Below, piece after piece: positions 1 to 7,362 of a stretch of DNA of 64,000 bases. Each line of letters opens with the position of its first letter. Position 1 is the stretch's first letter. The translations under genes were made by a program, and so were the position numbers. The DNA is from Microcella daejeonensis (GTDB lineage: Bacteria; Actinomycetota; Actinomycetes; Actinomycetales; Microbacteriaceae), in NCBI RefSeq assembly GCF_026625045.1, contig NZ_CP113089.1, forward strand, positions 496,001 to 560,000, given 5' to 3'. Below the pieces are notes generated by a model. That model searched no databases and was not told where the DNA came from. It saw only the letters and a list, made by a program, of their open reading frames with translations.

Positions 1-137
1 TCGGCTCCGGCGTCGGCGGCGACGTCCACGAGGCGCTTGGCCAGTGCCACGTCGCCGTTGTGGTTGAGGCCGATCTCGGCGATGACGTACGCGGGCATGC
101 CCGCACCGATCTCGCGGCTCCCGATGGTGATGCTCAT
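1..137 (-). CDS. neuB: N-acetylneuraminate synthase family protein (NeuB), N-terminal fragment
   Basis: Only the first 45 or so codons lie in the window; the gene runs off the left edge. The N-terminus reads MSITIGSREIGAG, then PAYVIAEIGLNHNGD, which is the first beta strand and metal-site loop (AEIGxNHNG) of NeuB-type synthases. These condense phosphoenolpyruvate with an N-acylated sugar to give a nonulosonic acid in the cytoplasm. The ATG overlaps the neuA stop codon in an ATGA arrangement, so it is translationally coupled to neuA and is the third gene of the operon. The fragment cannot show whether the product is sialic, legionaminic or pseudaminic acid. Confidence 0.85.
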   Translation of the reverse strand, partial: MSITIGSREIGAGMPAYVIAEIGLNHNGDVALAKRLVDVAADAGA

Positions 138-805
138 GTCGTCCCGCTCCCTGCGCCCGCGAGCGCCTCGGCGAGCAGCAGGTGCTGCTCGGTGTCGATC
201 TCGATGGCGAGGTGCTCGTCGACGAGCGCCGGCACCACCCGCCCGAAGAAGCGGTGCCGGGCCTCGAGGAAGCCCCGCGCCCGCATGACGTAGAACGCGC
301 CCGTCTCCGCCACCTGGGGCGGAGCATCCTGCCGGCGCAATCGCACGGCGGCGTCGTGGTTGATGCCCTGCCAGCCCGTCTCGCCGGGCTGCCAGAGGAA
401 GACGGGCGTGGCGATCGCGGCGAACACCACGTCGGCCTCGCCCGCGCGCACCCGCCCGACGGCGTCGTCGAGGTCGGCGGGCTCGATGAAGGGCGAGGTC
501 GCCTGCAGGAACACGAGCAGCTCGATGGGGCCGAGCTGCCCGAGCGCGTGCAGCAGGGCGGCCTCCGAGCTCGCCTCGTCGGTCGCGAGCGCCGCGGGAC
601 GCCGCACGACCTCCGCGCCGCAGCGGGCCGCCTCCTCGGCGATGGCGGCATCGTCGGTGCTCACGACGACCCGGTCGATCGCGGCGCTCGTGCGGGCCGC
701 GTCGATCGCCCGGGCGACGAGACTGCGGCCGCCGACCCGGCGGAGGTTCTTGCCGGGCACGCCCTTCGATCCGCCGCGCGCGGGGATGACCGCGACGACG
801 CTCAT
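134..805 (-). CDS. neuA: Acylneuraminate cytidylyltransferase (CMP-nonulosonate synthetase, NeuA)
   Basis: The 223-residue protein opens with VVAVIPARGGSKGVPGKNL, the CTP-binding signature of CMP-sialic acid synthetases. It continues with the family's STDDAAIAEEA and LLVFLQATSPF segments. It should activate a nonulosonic acid with CTP in the cytoplasm to make the CMP-sugar donor. The length fits the single-domain form with no fused hydrolase. ATG overlaps the stop of the upstream glycosyltransferase (ATGA), and its own stop overlaps the neuB start, so the three genes form one transcript. The acid it activates (Neu, Leg or Pse type) cannot be told from sequence alone. Confidence 0.85.
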   Translation of the reverse strand: MSVVAVIPARGGSKGVPGKNLRRVGGRSLVARAIDAARTSAAIDRVVVSTDDAAIAEEAARCGAEVVRRPAALATDEASSEAALLHALGQLGPIELLVFLQATSPFIEPADLDDAVGRVRAGEADVVFAAIATPVFLWQPGETGWQGINHDAAVRLRRQDAPPQVAETGAFYVMRARGFLEARHRFFGRVVPALVDEHLAIEIDTEQHLLLAEALAGAGSGTT

Positions 806-1737
806 CGGCTGAGCACCGGGATGGGATCGAGGCGGATGCAGGAGCCGGTGCCGGCGAGCACGCGCTCGAGCGTCTCGATGGCGCTCGACGGGCTGCTGAT
901 GATGTCGAGCGGGCGGGTCGTGCCGCCGAGCGCGAGCTCGATCGGCAGGGTCGCGGGCCGCAGGTGCACGTGGCGCTCGAGCTCGAGCGCTCGCAGCACG
1001 CGCACCGGTTCGCGGCGGTGCGGGAGGTAGCTGACCGGCCCGGTGCGCGCGATGCCGCGCAGCCAGCCCAGGTGCTCCTCGACAGAGCGGCGGCCGTCGG
1101 CGACGGCGGCGGTGCCGAGCACGATGCGGTGCGCCGTCGGGATGCCCTGCGCGGCCTGCCCGGCGCTGCGGGTCCAGGCGAAGTCGTGGTGGTGGACGAT
1201 CGCGCCGACGCCCCGCAGCCGCTCCACGGCCTGCTCGTGCGGCGGCAGGTAGGTGGTGACGTGCAGCCGGCCCTCGGCCGCGAGCCGCAGCAGCGTGCGG
1301 GTCGTCGTCGCCCCGAGGGAGCGCCGCAGGGCCGGTGCCGGAGCACCCGGCCGCAGAAGGGGCGAGCCGGTCGCCAGCAGCGCGGCGAGGTGCCGGGTGA
1401 TGGCGCCGTCGTCGACGAGGGTGAGCGCGGAGGGCTCGACGCGCGCCAGCCGGGCCTGCACCTGCCCCGAGAAGGGGTCGCCGATGATCCAGCGCCCCTC
1501 GGCGCGGAACCGGCCGACCGGCAGCAGGGGGCGGTCGATGCCGAGCCGGGCGAGCGCGGGCGCCCCCGCGAGCTCGGCCGCGTCGACGGTGCGGGCGAGC
1601 TGCGCGTCGCCTGAGCGGGGGATGACGGCGATGCCGTCGGGATGCTCGGCCGCGGTCTCGGCCATCGCGGCGTGCTCGAGCACGCCGAGCAGCTGCAGGG
1701 GCGATTCCGCCCAGGCCGTCGTCATCGGATGCCGCAT
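802..1737 (-). CDS. GT52/polysialyltransferase-like glycosyltransferase
   Basis: This 311-residue protein has no signal peptide or membrane segment. It carries marks of bacterial GT52/POLYST-type sialyltransferases: ESPLQLLGVLEH near residue 11, IIGDPFSGQ, LTLVDDG, a YLPHRRE motif about two thirds along, LPIELAL, and a C-terminal IISSPSSAIETL. It probably moves the nonulosonic acid from the CMP-sugar made by the next gene onto a surface glycan. ATG 1737 is preferred because GGGGGAGG sits 6 nt upstream. It is the first gene of the operon. Acceptor and linkage are unknown; the family call rests on motif recognition and has not been tested by search. Confidence 0.7.
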   Translation of the reverse strand: MRHPMTTAWAESPLQLLGVLEHAAMAETAAEHPDGIAVIPRSGDAQLARTVDAAELAGAPALARLGIDRPLLPVGRFRAEGRWIIGDPFSGQVQARLARVEPSALTLVDDGAITRHLAALLATGSPLLRPGAPAPALRRSLGATTTRTLLRLAAEGRLHVTTYLPPHEQAVERLRGVGAIVHHHDFAWTRSAGQAAQGIPTAHRIVLGTAAVADGRRSVEEHLGWLRGIARTGPVSYLPHRREPVRVLRALELERHVHLRPATLPIELALGGTTRPLDIISSPSSAIETLERVLAGTGSCIRLDPIPVLSR

Positions 1738-1968
1738 CGTCGCCTCCCCCGGTCGAACTGATCCCCCGACGGTAGGAACGGCTCATGTCGCCGCGACGGA
1801 GGGATGATGAACGGCGCGGGAACGCGGGGCGAGCATTCGTCGTCACCGCATCGGCCGCCCTGCGGCACGGCTGCGACGCCGCAGCGGCCGCGGCCTGCAC
1901 ACTCGGGTACGGCGCGGGCGAGCATTTTTGTGCCCTTCCGCCAACGGTGCGCGGTGCATCCTGGTCGA

Positions 1969-1974
1969 TAGGCT
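1969..1974 (+). promoter_or_regulatory. -10 hexamer for leaderless carboxylase transcript
   Basis: TAGGCT lies 7 nt before the GTG at 1982, and there is no Shine-Dalgarno sequence between them. This spacing fits transcription starting at or next to the start codon. Confidence 0.5.
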
Positions 1975-1981
1975 GACGTGC

Positions 1982-3580
1982 GTGACTGACGACGCCGCTG
2001 CACCCGACATGTCGACCACCGCCGGGAAGATCGCCGATCTGCGGCACCGCTATCACGAGGCGGTGACCGCGAGCGGCGAGGCCGCCATCGAGAAGCAGCA
2101 CGCCAAGGGCAAGATGACCGCCCGCGAGCGCATCGACACGCTGCTCGACCACGGCAGCTTCGTCGAGCTCGACGAGTTCGTGCGCCACCGCACCCACGCC
2201 TTCGGCATGGAGGCCAAGCGCCCCTACGGCGATGCGGTCGTCACCGGCACGGGCACCATCCACGGCCGCCAGGTGGCCGTCTACAGCCAGGACTTCACGA
2301 TCTTCGGCGGCTCGCTCGGCGAGGTCGCCGGCGAGAAGATCATCAAGGTCATGGAGCTCGCCATCAAGACGGGCGTGCCGATCGTCGGGATCCTCGACTC
2401 GGGCGGCGCGCGCATCCAGGAGGGCGTCGTCGCGCTCGGCAAGTACGGCGAGATCTTCCGCCGCAACACGGCCGCCTCGGGCGTCATCCCGCAGATCTCG
2501 ATCATCTGCGGGCCGGCCGCGGGCGGCGCCGTCTACTCCCCCGCCCTCACCGACTTCGTCATCATGGTCGACAAGACCAGCCAGATGTTCGTGACCGGCC
2601 CCGACGTCATCAAGACCGTCACAGGCGAGGACGTCGGCATGGAGGAGCTCGGCGGCGCGCTCACCCACAACCGCGTCTCGGGCGTCTCGCACTACCTCGC
2701 GCAGGACGAGCACGACGCCTTCGACTACGCCCGCTCGCTGCTCAGCTACCTGCCCGACAACAACCTCGCCGAGCTGCCGCAGTACGAGGCGAGCGCCGAG
2801 CTCGAGATCACCGACGCCGACCGGCGCCTCAACACGATGGTGCCCGACAGCCCCAACCAGCCCTACGACGTTCTCGACATCATCGACCGCGTGGTCGACG
2901 AGGGGTCGTTCCTCGAGGTGCAGCCGCTCTTCGCCCCCAACATCGTCATCGGCTTCGCCCGGGTCGAGGGCCGCAGCGTGGGCGTCATCGCCAACCAGCC
3001 GCAGGCGATGGCCGGCACGCTCAACATCGATGCGGGCGAGAAGGCCGCGCGCTTCGTGCGCTTCTGCGATGCCTTCTCCATCCCCATCCTCACGCTCGTC
3101 GACGTGCCCGGGTACCTCCCCGGCACCGACCAGGAGTGGACGGGCGTCATCCGCCGCGGCGCGAAGCTGCTCTACGCCTACGCCGAGGCCACCGTGCCCC
3201 TCGTCACCGTCATCACGCGCAAGGCCTACGGCGGCGCGTACATCGTCATGGGCTCGAAGCAGCTCGGTGCCGACATGAACCTGGCGTGGCCCACGGCCGA
3301 GATCGCCGTCATGGGCGGGCAGGGCGCGGTGAACATCCTGTACCGCAACGAGATCAAGGCCGCCGAGGCCGCCGGCGAGGACGTCGCCGCCGTGCGCACG
3401 CGCCTGGCGAACGAGTACACCTACAACGTCGCGAGCCCGTTCCTCGCCGCCGAAAGGGGCGAGATCGACGGCATCATCGAGCCCGCCGCCACGCGCGTCG
3501 CGGTCATCAAGGCGCTGCGGGCCCTCAAGACGAAGCGCTCGAGCCTGCCGCCGAAGAAGCACGGGAACATCCCGCTGTGA
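1982..3580 (+). CDS. pccB: Acyl-CoA carboxylase, beta (carboxyltransferase) subunit
   Basis: This is a 532-residue AccD5/PccB-type carboxyltransferase. It transfers the carboxyl group from carboxybiotin to acetyl- or propionyl-CoA, feeding malonyl- or methylmalonyl-CoA into lipid synthesis. The N-terminal half has the KMTARERID start motif of the family, the GGARIQEGV oxyanion-hole segment and [14 protein letters not shown]. The C-terminal half has [27 protein letters not shown] and [17 protein letters not shown] 1982 is chosen because TAGGCT stands 7 nt before it; ATG 2009 is an alternative. The epsilon subunit follows with a GTGA overlap. The matching biotin subunit is encoded at 9381. The exact substrate is not determinable here. 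Confidence 0.93.
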   Translation: MTDDAAAPDMSTTAGKIADLRHRYHEAVTASGEAAIEKQHAKGKMTARERIDTLLDHGSFVELDEFVRHRTHAFGMEAKRPYGDAVVTGTGTIHGRQVAVYSQDFTIFGGSLGEVAGEKIIKVMELAIKTGVPIVGILDSGGARIQEGVVALGKYGEIFRRNTAASGVIPQISIICGPAAGGAVYSPALTDFVIMVDKTSQMFVTGPDVIKTVTGEDVGMEELGGALTHNRVSGVSHYLAQDEHDAFDYARSLLSYLPDNNLAELPQYEASAELEITDADRRLNTMVPDSPNQPYDVLDIIDRVVDEGSFLEVQPLFAPNIVIGFARVEGRSVGVIANQPQAMAGTLNIDAGEKAARFVRFCDAFSIPILTLVDVPGYLPGTDQEWTGVIRRGAKLLYAYAEATVPLVTVITRKAYGGAYIVMGSKQLGADMNLAWPTAEIAVMGGQGAVNILYRNEIKAAEAAGEDVAAVRTRLANEYTYNVASPFLAAERGEIDGIIEPAATRVAVIKALRALKTKRSSLPPKKHGNIPL

Positions 3581-3837
3581 CCGGCGCCGAGCCCGCTGAG
3601 ACGACGATGGATGCTCTCGCCCCCGTCGTGCGCATCGTCGCGGGCAGCCCCACCGACGAGGAGCTCGCCGCGACCCAGGCCGTCATCGCGGCCGTGCTCG
3701 CCGAGCAGGCGGCGGCCGGAGCGGCTCGCGTGCTGCCGCCCGTCGACCACTGGAGCCACGCGGCTCGGGCACCCCGTGCCATCGTGTACCCCGGCGCGGG
3801 TGCCTGGTCGGCATCACGCGGCCAGCGCGGGTGCTGA
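3577..3837 (+). CDS. accE: Acyl-CoA carboxylase epsilon subunit
   Basis: This small 86-residue protein immediately follows the carboxyltransferase, and its GTG overlaps that gene's stop codon. The segment [20 protein letters not shown] matches the short actinobacterial epsilon family, which stabilises the alpha-beta carboxylase complex. The C-terminal part ([19 protein letters not shown]) resembles the conserved tail of that family. It is a non-catalytic cytoplasmic partner. Identification relies on the PTDEELAA motif plus position; both agree. Confidence 0.85.
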   Translation: MTGAEPAETTMDALAPVVRIVAGSPTDEELAATQAVIAAVLAEQAAAGAARVLPPVDHWSHAARAPRAIVYPGAGAWSASRGQRGC

Positions 3838-3839
3838 GG

Positions 3840-3864
3840 CGGCCCCCCGAACTGGGGCCGTTTG
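3840..3864 (+). terminator. Intrinsic terminator after accE
   Basis: CGGCCCC (3840-3846) pairs with GGGGCCG (3854-3860) across a 7-nt loop and is followed by TTTGT. It begins 3 nt after the accE stop. Confidence 0.6.
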
Positions 3865-3973
3865 TCCCCCAAAATGACGACTGTGCACGCTCCCCGGAAC
3901 GGTGCATGATTACTACCAATAGGTGACGCGGCTCCATCGTGAGCTGCTCACCGCCCATCCCAGCGGGTAAGGG

Positions 3974-4080
3974 TATACCTGCTGGTGATTGGGGGGCGAG
4001 TTAGGGGCACATTCGGGTTGTGGCTCTAACTCGATACGTTGCGAAGGGCCGGGGATGGGTACCCCGGCCCTTCGATCGTT
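3974..4080 (+). other. Candidate short transcript or leader peptide before a strong hairpin
   Basis: A TATACC hexamer (3974-3979) precedes GTG 3985, which opens a 14-codon frame (VIGGRVRGTFGLWL, stop TAA at 4027-4029). The perfect hairpin at 4042-4074 follows 12 nt later. No gene lies between the hairpin and the next coding region, which is on the other strand. This could be a small RNA of about 90 nt or a tiny peptide gene. Nothing beyond this arrangement supports it. Confidence 0.25.
4042..4074. terminator. 13-bp perfect hairpin
   Basis: CGAAGGGCCGGGG (4042-4054) and CCCCGGCCCTTCG (4062-4074) form a perfect stem around a 7-nt loop. There is no clean T tract on the plus side. It may end a short transcript from the left; it is too far from the stop at 4283 to be an obvious end for the minus-strand genes. 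Confidence 0.5.
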
Positions 4081-4090
4081 AACGCGTCGC

Positions 4091-4192
4091 GATCGGCAGC
4101 GCGTCTCGATCGGCAGCGCGTCTCGATCGGCAGCGCGTCTCGATCGGCAGCGCGTCTCGATCGGCAGCGCGTCTCGATCGGCAGCGCGTCTC
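4091..4192. repeat. Tandem repeat, six perfect 17-bp units
   Basis: GATCGGCAGCGCGTCTC is repeated six times head to tail without mismatch, starting at 4091, 4108, 4125, 4142, 4159 and 4176. A diverged half unit precedes it. The unit is not a multiple of three and lies outside any supported gene. With 3865-4090 it fills the gap between accE and the gene ending at 4283. Confidence 0.95.
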
Positions 4193-4282
4193 GATGGTCT
4201 GGGCGTCTCCGGCGTCGACCCGTCGATGTCGGCGAGAGGCCGGCGGCCGACCCTCGTCAGCCGCGCACGCCGCTCCGGCGTC

Positions 4283-5332
4283 CTACGCCTCGGCCTCGTC
4301 GCGGTACCGCGGGATCTCGAGCCACAGGTCGACCTCGTCCTCGTCGTCGTCCTCGCCCGTCGACCCGAGATCGCCCAGCTGCTCGCCCGCGGGGGTCAGC
4401 CCCACGACCGTCACGGCGGTCTCGGAGTCGGCCGGGGCCGTGCGGATGATGAGCCGGCTGGCCTCCGTGCCGGCGAGCGCCTCCGCCAGCTCGGCGTGCA
4501 CGCGGGCGCGCACCTCGTCCGGGAGCTCGTCGAGCCCGCCCTCGTCGTACAGGCTCACCGAGGCGCCCCGACGGCGCGCGCGCATGACCTGGCGCCGCAC
4601 GGCGTCGTCGAGCAGCGTGCGCCCGCGGATCTCGTCGCGGATCGCCGCCTCCAGGTACAGGCACTCCAGGGCCTGCTCCTCGGTCAGCTCGCCGCCCGTG
4701 CGCTCGATGATGCGCAGCATCGGCACGGCCATCGACCCCGTCTGCCCGAGGCGGAACTGCCGCTCGTAGAGGTGCGCCTCCTGGGCGGCCTGCCAGTCGG
4801 TGGCCTCCCGCTCGGCGCGCGCGAAGCGGGCCGCGTCGCGCGAGGCCCGCGCGAGAGCGCTGCTGAGGATGTGCGAGATGGCCACCCACGAGACCGAGCC
4901 GAGCACGCCGGCCTGCAGCAGCATCCCGGGGCCCGCCCAGGCGATCGTCTGCAGCACGAGCACGGCGGTGCCCGCCCAGGCGAAGGTGTTGCGCAGACGG
5001 GTCGAGGTGATGGTCAGCAGGGTCCCGATCGCCGCGACGTACCAGGTGGCGTACCCGAGGCCCCCCTCGCGAGCGGCGTCGAGCTGCGGGGTGATCAGCA
5101 GCGGCATGGCCGCGCAGACGATGAGGTTCATGGCGGCCATCCACATCGGCATGCGCGCGGCGCCGCCGGGCAGCAGGCTGATGACGGTGGCCGTGGCGTA
5201 GAGAACCATCGCGAGCAGCACCGGGAGCGGGTTGCGCGGAACATCGATCGTGTAGAGGCCGAGCACGATGTGATAGCCCGAGAACAGGCCGGCCATCGTC
5301 ACGATGAGAGCACGGGGCACGCCGATCCTCAT
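4283..5332 (-). CDS. Membrane protein, probable degenerate histidine kinase partner of the adjacent two-component system
   Basis: This 349-residue protein has about six membrane segments in residues 1-165 and a cytoplasmic part after that. The cytoplasmic part follows the plan of the kinase encoded just upstream: a helical stretch ending in TDWQAAQEAHLYERQ, a second helical block, and then RRRGASVSLYDEGG with AELAEALAG where a kinase would have its N box. It has no phospho-acceptor histidine, no N-box asparagine, no DxGxG and no GxG loop. It ends in an acidic tail (EDDDEDE). ATG overlaps the kinase stop (ATGA), so the two are made together. The pseudokinase reading is inference; it could instead be an unrelated membrane sensor. 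Confidence 0.6.
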   Translation of the reverse strand: MRIGVPRALIVTMAGLFSGYHIVLGLYTIDVPRNPLPVLLAMVLYATATVISLLPGGAARMPMWMAAMNLIVCAAMPLLITPQLDAAREGGLGYATWYVAAIGTLLTITSTRLRNTFAWAGTAVLVLQTIAWAGPGMLLQAGVLGSVSWVAISHILSSALARASRDAARFARAEREATDWQAAQEAHLYERQFRLGQTGSMAVPMLRIIERTGGELTEEQALECLYLEAAIRDEIRGRTLLDDAVRRQVMRARRRGASVSLYDEGGLDELPDEVRARVHAELAEALAGTEASRLIIRTAPADSETAVTVVGLTPAGEQLGDLGSTGEDDDEDEVDLWLEIPRYRDEAEA

Positions 5333-6597
5333 CGCTCCTCCTCGTCCGAGTCCGCCATCGGCGCGCGCATTCCGACGACCGGCCAGTGCAGGTGCACGAC
5401 CGTTCCGGTGCCGGGAGCGGAGCGCACCTCGGCCGCCCCTCCGGCGTTGGCCATGCGCTCGACGATCGAACGGCGCACGCCCAGACGCTCGCCGGGCACC
5501 TGAGCGAGGTCGAAGCCCTCGCCCGCATCCCCGATCTCGATCTCGATCGCGCCGCCCTGCACGCCCGAGACCCGCAGCCAGCGCCGCACCTCGGGGCCTC
5601 CGGCGTGCTGCACCGAGTTGACCATGGCCTGCACCGCGGCCGAGTAGAGGGCCTCCGCCTGACCGGACGGGATGATGCGGGTGTCGAGCGACCGCACGCG
5701 GATGGAGATCGGCACCGAGAGCTCGCGCGCCGCCGTGACGATGCGCTCGGCCACCTGACGGAACCGCACCGTGCTGCCGTCGTCCGGCGTCGACTGCGCG
5801 GCCTCCTCGAGGTGGCGCATGGCGTTGCTCGCCATCGTGGCCGCCAGCGCCTTCTCGGCGGGGGACCCGGCCCGGGCCGCGGTGAGGAACGTCGTCAGCA
5901 CGCTGTCGTGGACGATCGAATCGACCTGCACCCGCTCGACCTCGGTGGCGTGCTGGCGCACGGCGTGCGAGTAGCGGTCGAGAGCGGTGCCCTGGGCCTC
6001 ATCGACGGAGGACGCCGCGACGCGCGTCATGGTGACGATGACGAGCACGCCGCCGCCGAGGATCACGGCGAACACCGCATCGAACAGCCCCAGCTCCCAC
6101 GGGCCGCCGCCGCCGTTCGGCATCGCGCGGATCGCTCCGTAGATGAACGGCACGATGAACAGGTAGAGGGATGCCCCGCGCACGCGCAGGCCCACCGCGG
6201 CGCACGCCGTCGCCACCGTCGTGAGCTGGTACAGCCAGTGGTTGCCCGTCTGCGGCTCGATCACGAAGAACGGCCAGGTGACAAGTGCGATGACGTAGAC
6301 CGCCGCGACCACCCGGTGCGACCCCACGACGAAGCGCTTCACGATGGAGCACAGCATCGCGAGCAGGATCGACCCGTAGACCGCTCCGACCGCGAGCGCG
6401 GACCAGAGCGGCTGGCTCAGCGCGTACTGGCTGGGAATGGTGAGCAGAGCCTGCAGGGCGAAGACGACGCCGAATCCCGAGACGGAGCGGGAGAGCACGG
6501 TATCGACGCGCTTGCGGCTCAACGGCTGGCGCGGCAGCTTGACCCCCGAGGGGGTGCGGAAGGCGGCGGGGGCCGCCTCAGGCGGACTCATCACCAT
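5329..6597 (-). CDS. Sensor histidine kinase (NarL-type partner, HisKA_3-like)
   Basis: This 422-residue inner-membrane kinase has five to six membrane helices between about residues 40 and 195. A dimerisation helix carries the likely phospho-acceptor H230 in VDSIVHDSVL. The ATPase domain has NSVQHA (N box, about 327), GDAGEGF (about 356) and a short GTGT glycine loop (about 396). It has no obvious extracytoplasmic domain, so it probably senses something in or near the membrane. It overlaps the 3' end of the response regulator by 20 nt. ATG 6597 and ATG 6591 are both possible starts. The signal is unknown. Confidence 0.88.
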   Translation of the reverse strand: MVMSPPEAAPAAFRTPSGVKLPRQPLSRKRVDTVLSRSVSGFGVVFALQALLTIPSQYALSQPLWSALAVGAVYGSILLAMLCSIVKRFVVGSHRVVAAVYVIALVTWPFFVIEPQTGNHWLYQLTTVATACAAVGLRVRGASLYLFIVPFIYGAIRAMPNGGGGPWELGLFDAVFAVILGGGVLVIVTMTRVAASSVDEAQGTALDRYSHAVRQHATEVERVQVDSIVHDSVLTTFLTAARAGSPAEKALAATMASNAMRHLEEAAQSTPDDGSTVRFRQVAERIVTAARELSVPISIRVRSLDTRIIPSGQAEALYSAAVQAMVNSVQHAGGPEVRRWLRVSGVQGGAIEIEIGDAGEGFDLAQVPGERLGVRRSIVERMANAGGAAEVRSAPGTGTVVHLHWPVVGMRAPMADSDEEER

Positions 6598-7231
6598 CCG
6601 GATCGAGGCCGGGGAGGATCCCGTCCTCCACCGCGCGGCGCAGCAGGTCGACCTTCGTCGGCGCGGGGCGCCCGACCTCCACGTACTTCGCCCGGATCCG
6701 GTCGAGGTACTCGCGGGCGGTGGAGTACCCGATGCCGAGCTGCTGCGCGGCGAGCTTGAGCGGCAGACCCGAGGCGTAGAGGTGCAGGATCTCGCGCTCG
6801 CGCCGACCGAGCTGCGCCTTGGCGAAATCGCGATCGGCGTCGATCGCGCTCGCCCACTCGAGGTTGTTGAGCACTTCGCCGCGGGCGACGGTCTCGGCCG
6901 CGGTGATGACGGTCTTCGTCGCCGACGACTTGGGGATGACCCCCGCCGCTCCGGCGGCGAGCGCCTCGCGCACGCTCGCGACGCGATCGGCGATCGAGTG
7001 CACGAGCACCGCCGAGCCGGTGGCCTGCACGGCCTTGACGTTCTCGGTGACGCTCGAGCCGTCGCCGAGGCTGAGGTCGAGGACGACGACGTCGACCTCG
7101 CGCCCGCCGAGACCCTCGACGAGCTCGGGCACCGTCGCCGCGGCGATGACGAAGTCGAAGCCCGCATTGCCGAACGCGGCCTGCAGGCCCAGGCGCACGG
7201 ACTCGTGGTCGTCGACGACGGCGATGCGCAC
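6578..7231 (-). CDS. LuxR/NarL-family response regulator
   Basis: The 217-residue protein has a receiver domain opening VRIAVVDDHESVRLGL, with phospho-acceptor D52 in VVVLDLSLGDG and the conserved K in VIPKSSATK. A C-terminal LuxR helix-turn-helix follows (GRREREILHLYASGLPLK, then AAQQLGIGYSTAREYL). It should bind DNA when phosphorylated by the kinase encoded next. GTG 7231 is chosen because the receiver begins directly there, with AAGGCAGGG upstream. It is the first gene of a three-gene operon. No target can be read from the window. Confidence 0.9.
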   Translation of the reverse strand: MRIAVVDDHESVRLGLQAAFGNAGFDFVIAAATVPELVEGLGGREVDVVVLDLSLGDGSSVTENVKAVQATGSAVLVHSIADRVASVREALAAGAAGVIPKSSATKTVITAAETVARGEVLNNLEWASAIDADRDFAKAQLGRREREILHLYASGLPLKLAAQQLGIGYSTAREYLDRIRAKYVEVGRPAPTKVDLLRRAVEDGILPGLDPDGDESA

Positions 7232-7311
7232 CGCCCTGCCTTCGGCTACGACCACGGACTGCACTCCCCCACACGATTCGGTGGCGCGCTCGGGCTGCGC
7301 ACCGCCCCCCC

Positions 7312-7317
7312 ATCGTA
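7312..7317 (-). promoter_or_regulatory. Possible -10 hexamer for the two-component operon
   Basis: Read on the minus strand, TACGAT lies about 80 nt before the response regulator start. No convincing -35 is seen, so this is tentative. Confidence 0.25.
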
Positions 7318-7362
7318 GTGGGCGGCGATCGACCCGGACGCGCCGCCGCGCGGTGCCGAGCC

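Noticed and set aside
134..3562. A 1142-codon open frame on the minus strand
   Set aside because: It runs antisense through the carboxyltransferase gene. Only its last 224 codons (neuA) show family motifs. Long antisense frames are expected at this G+C.
3840..3880. 6C-type regulatory RNA, because of C-runs beside a hairpin
   Set aside because: Only one such hairpin is clear, and it fits better as the terminator of accE.
4091..4192. CRISPR array
   Set aside because: The units are directly adjacent with no spacers, and no cas gene is present.
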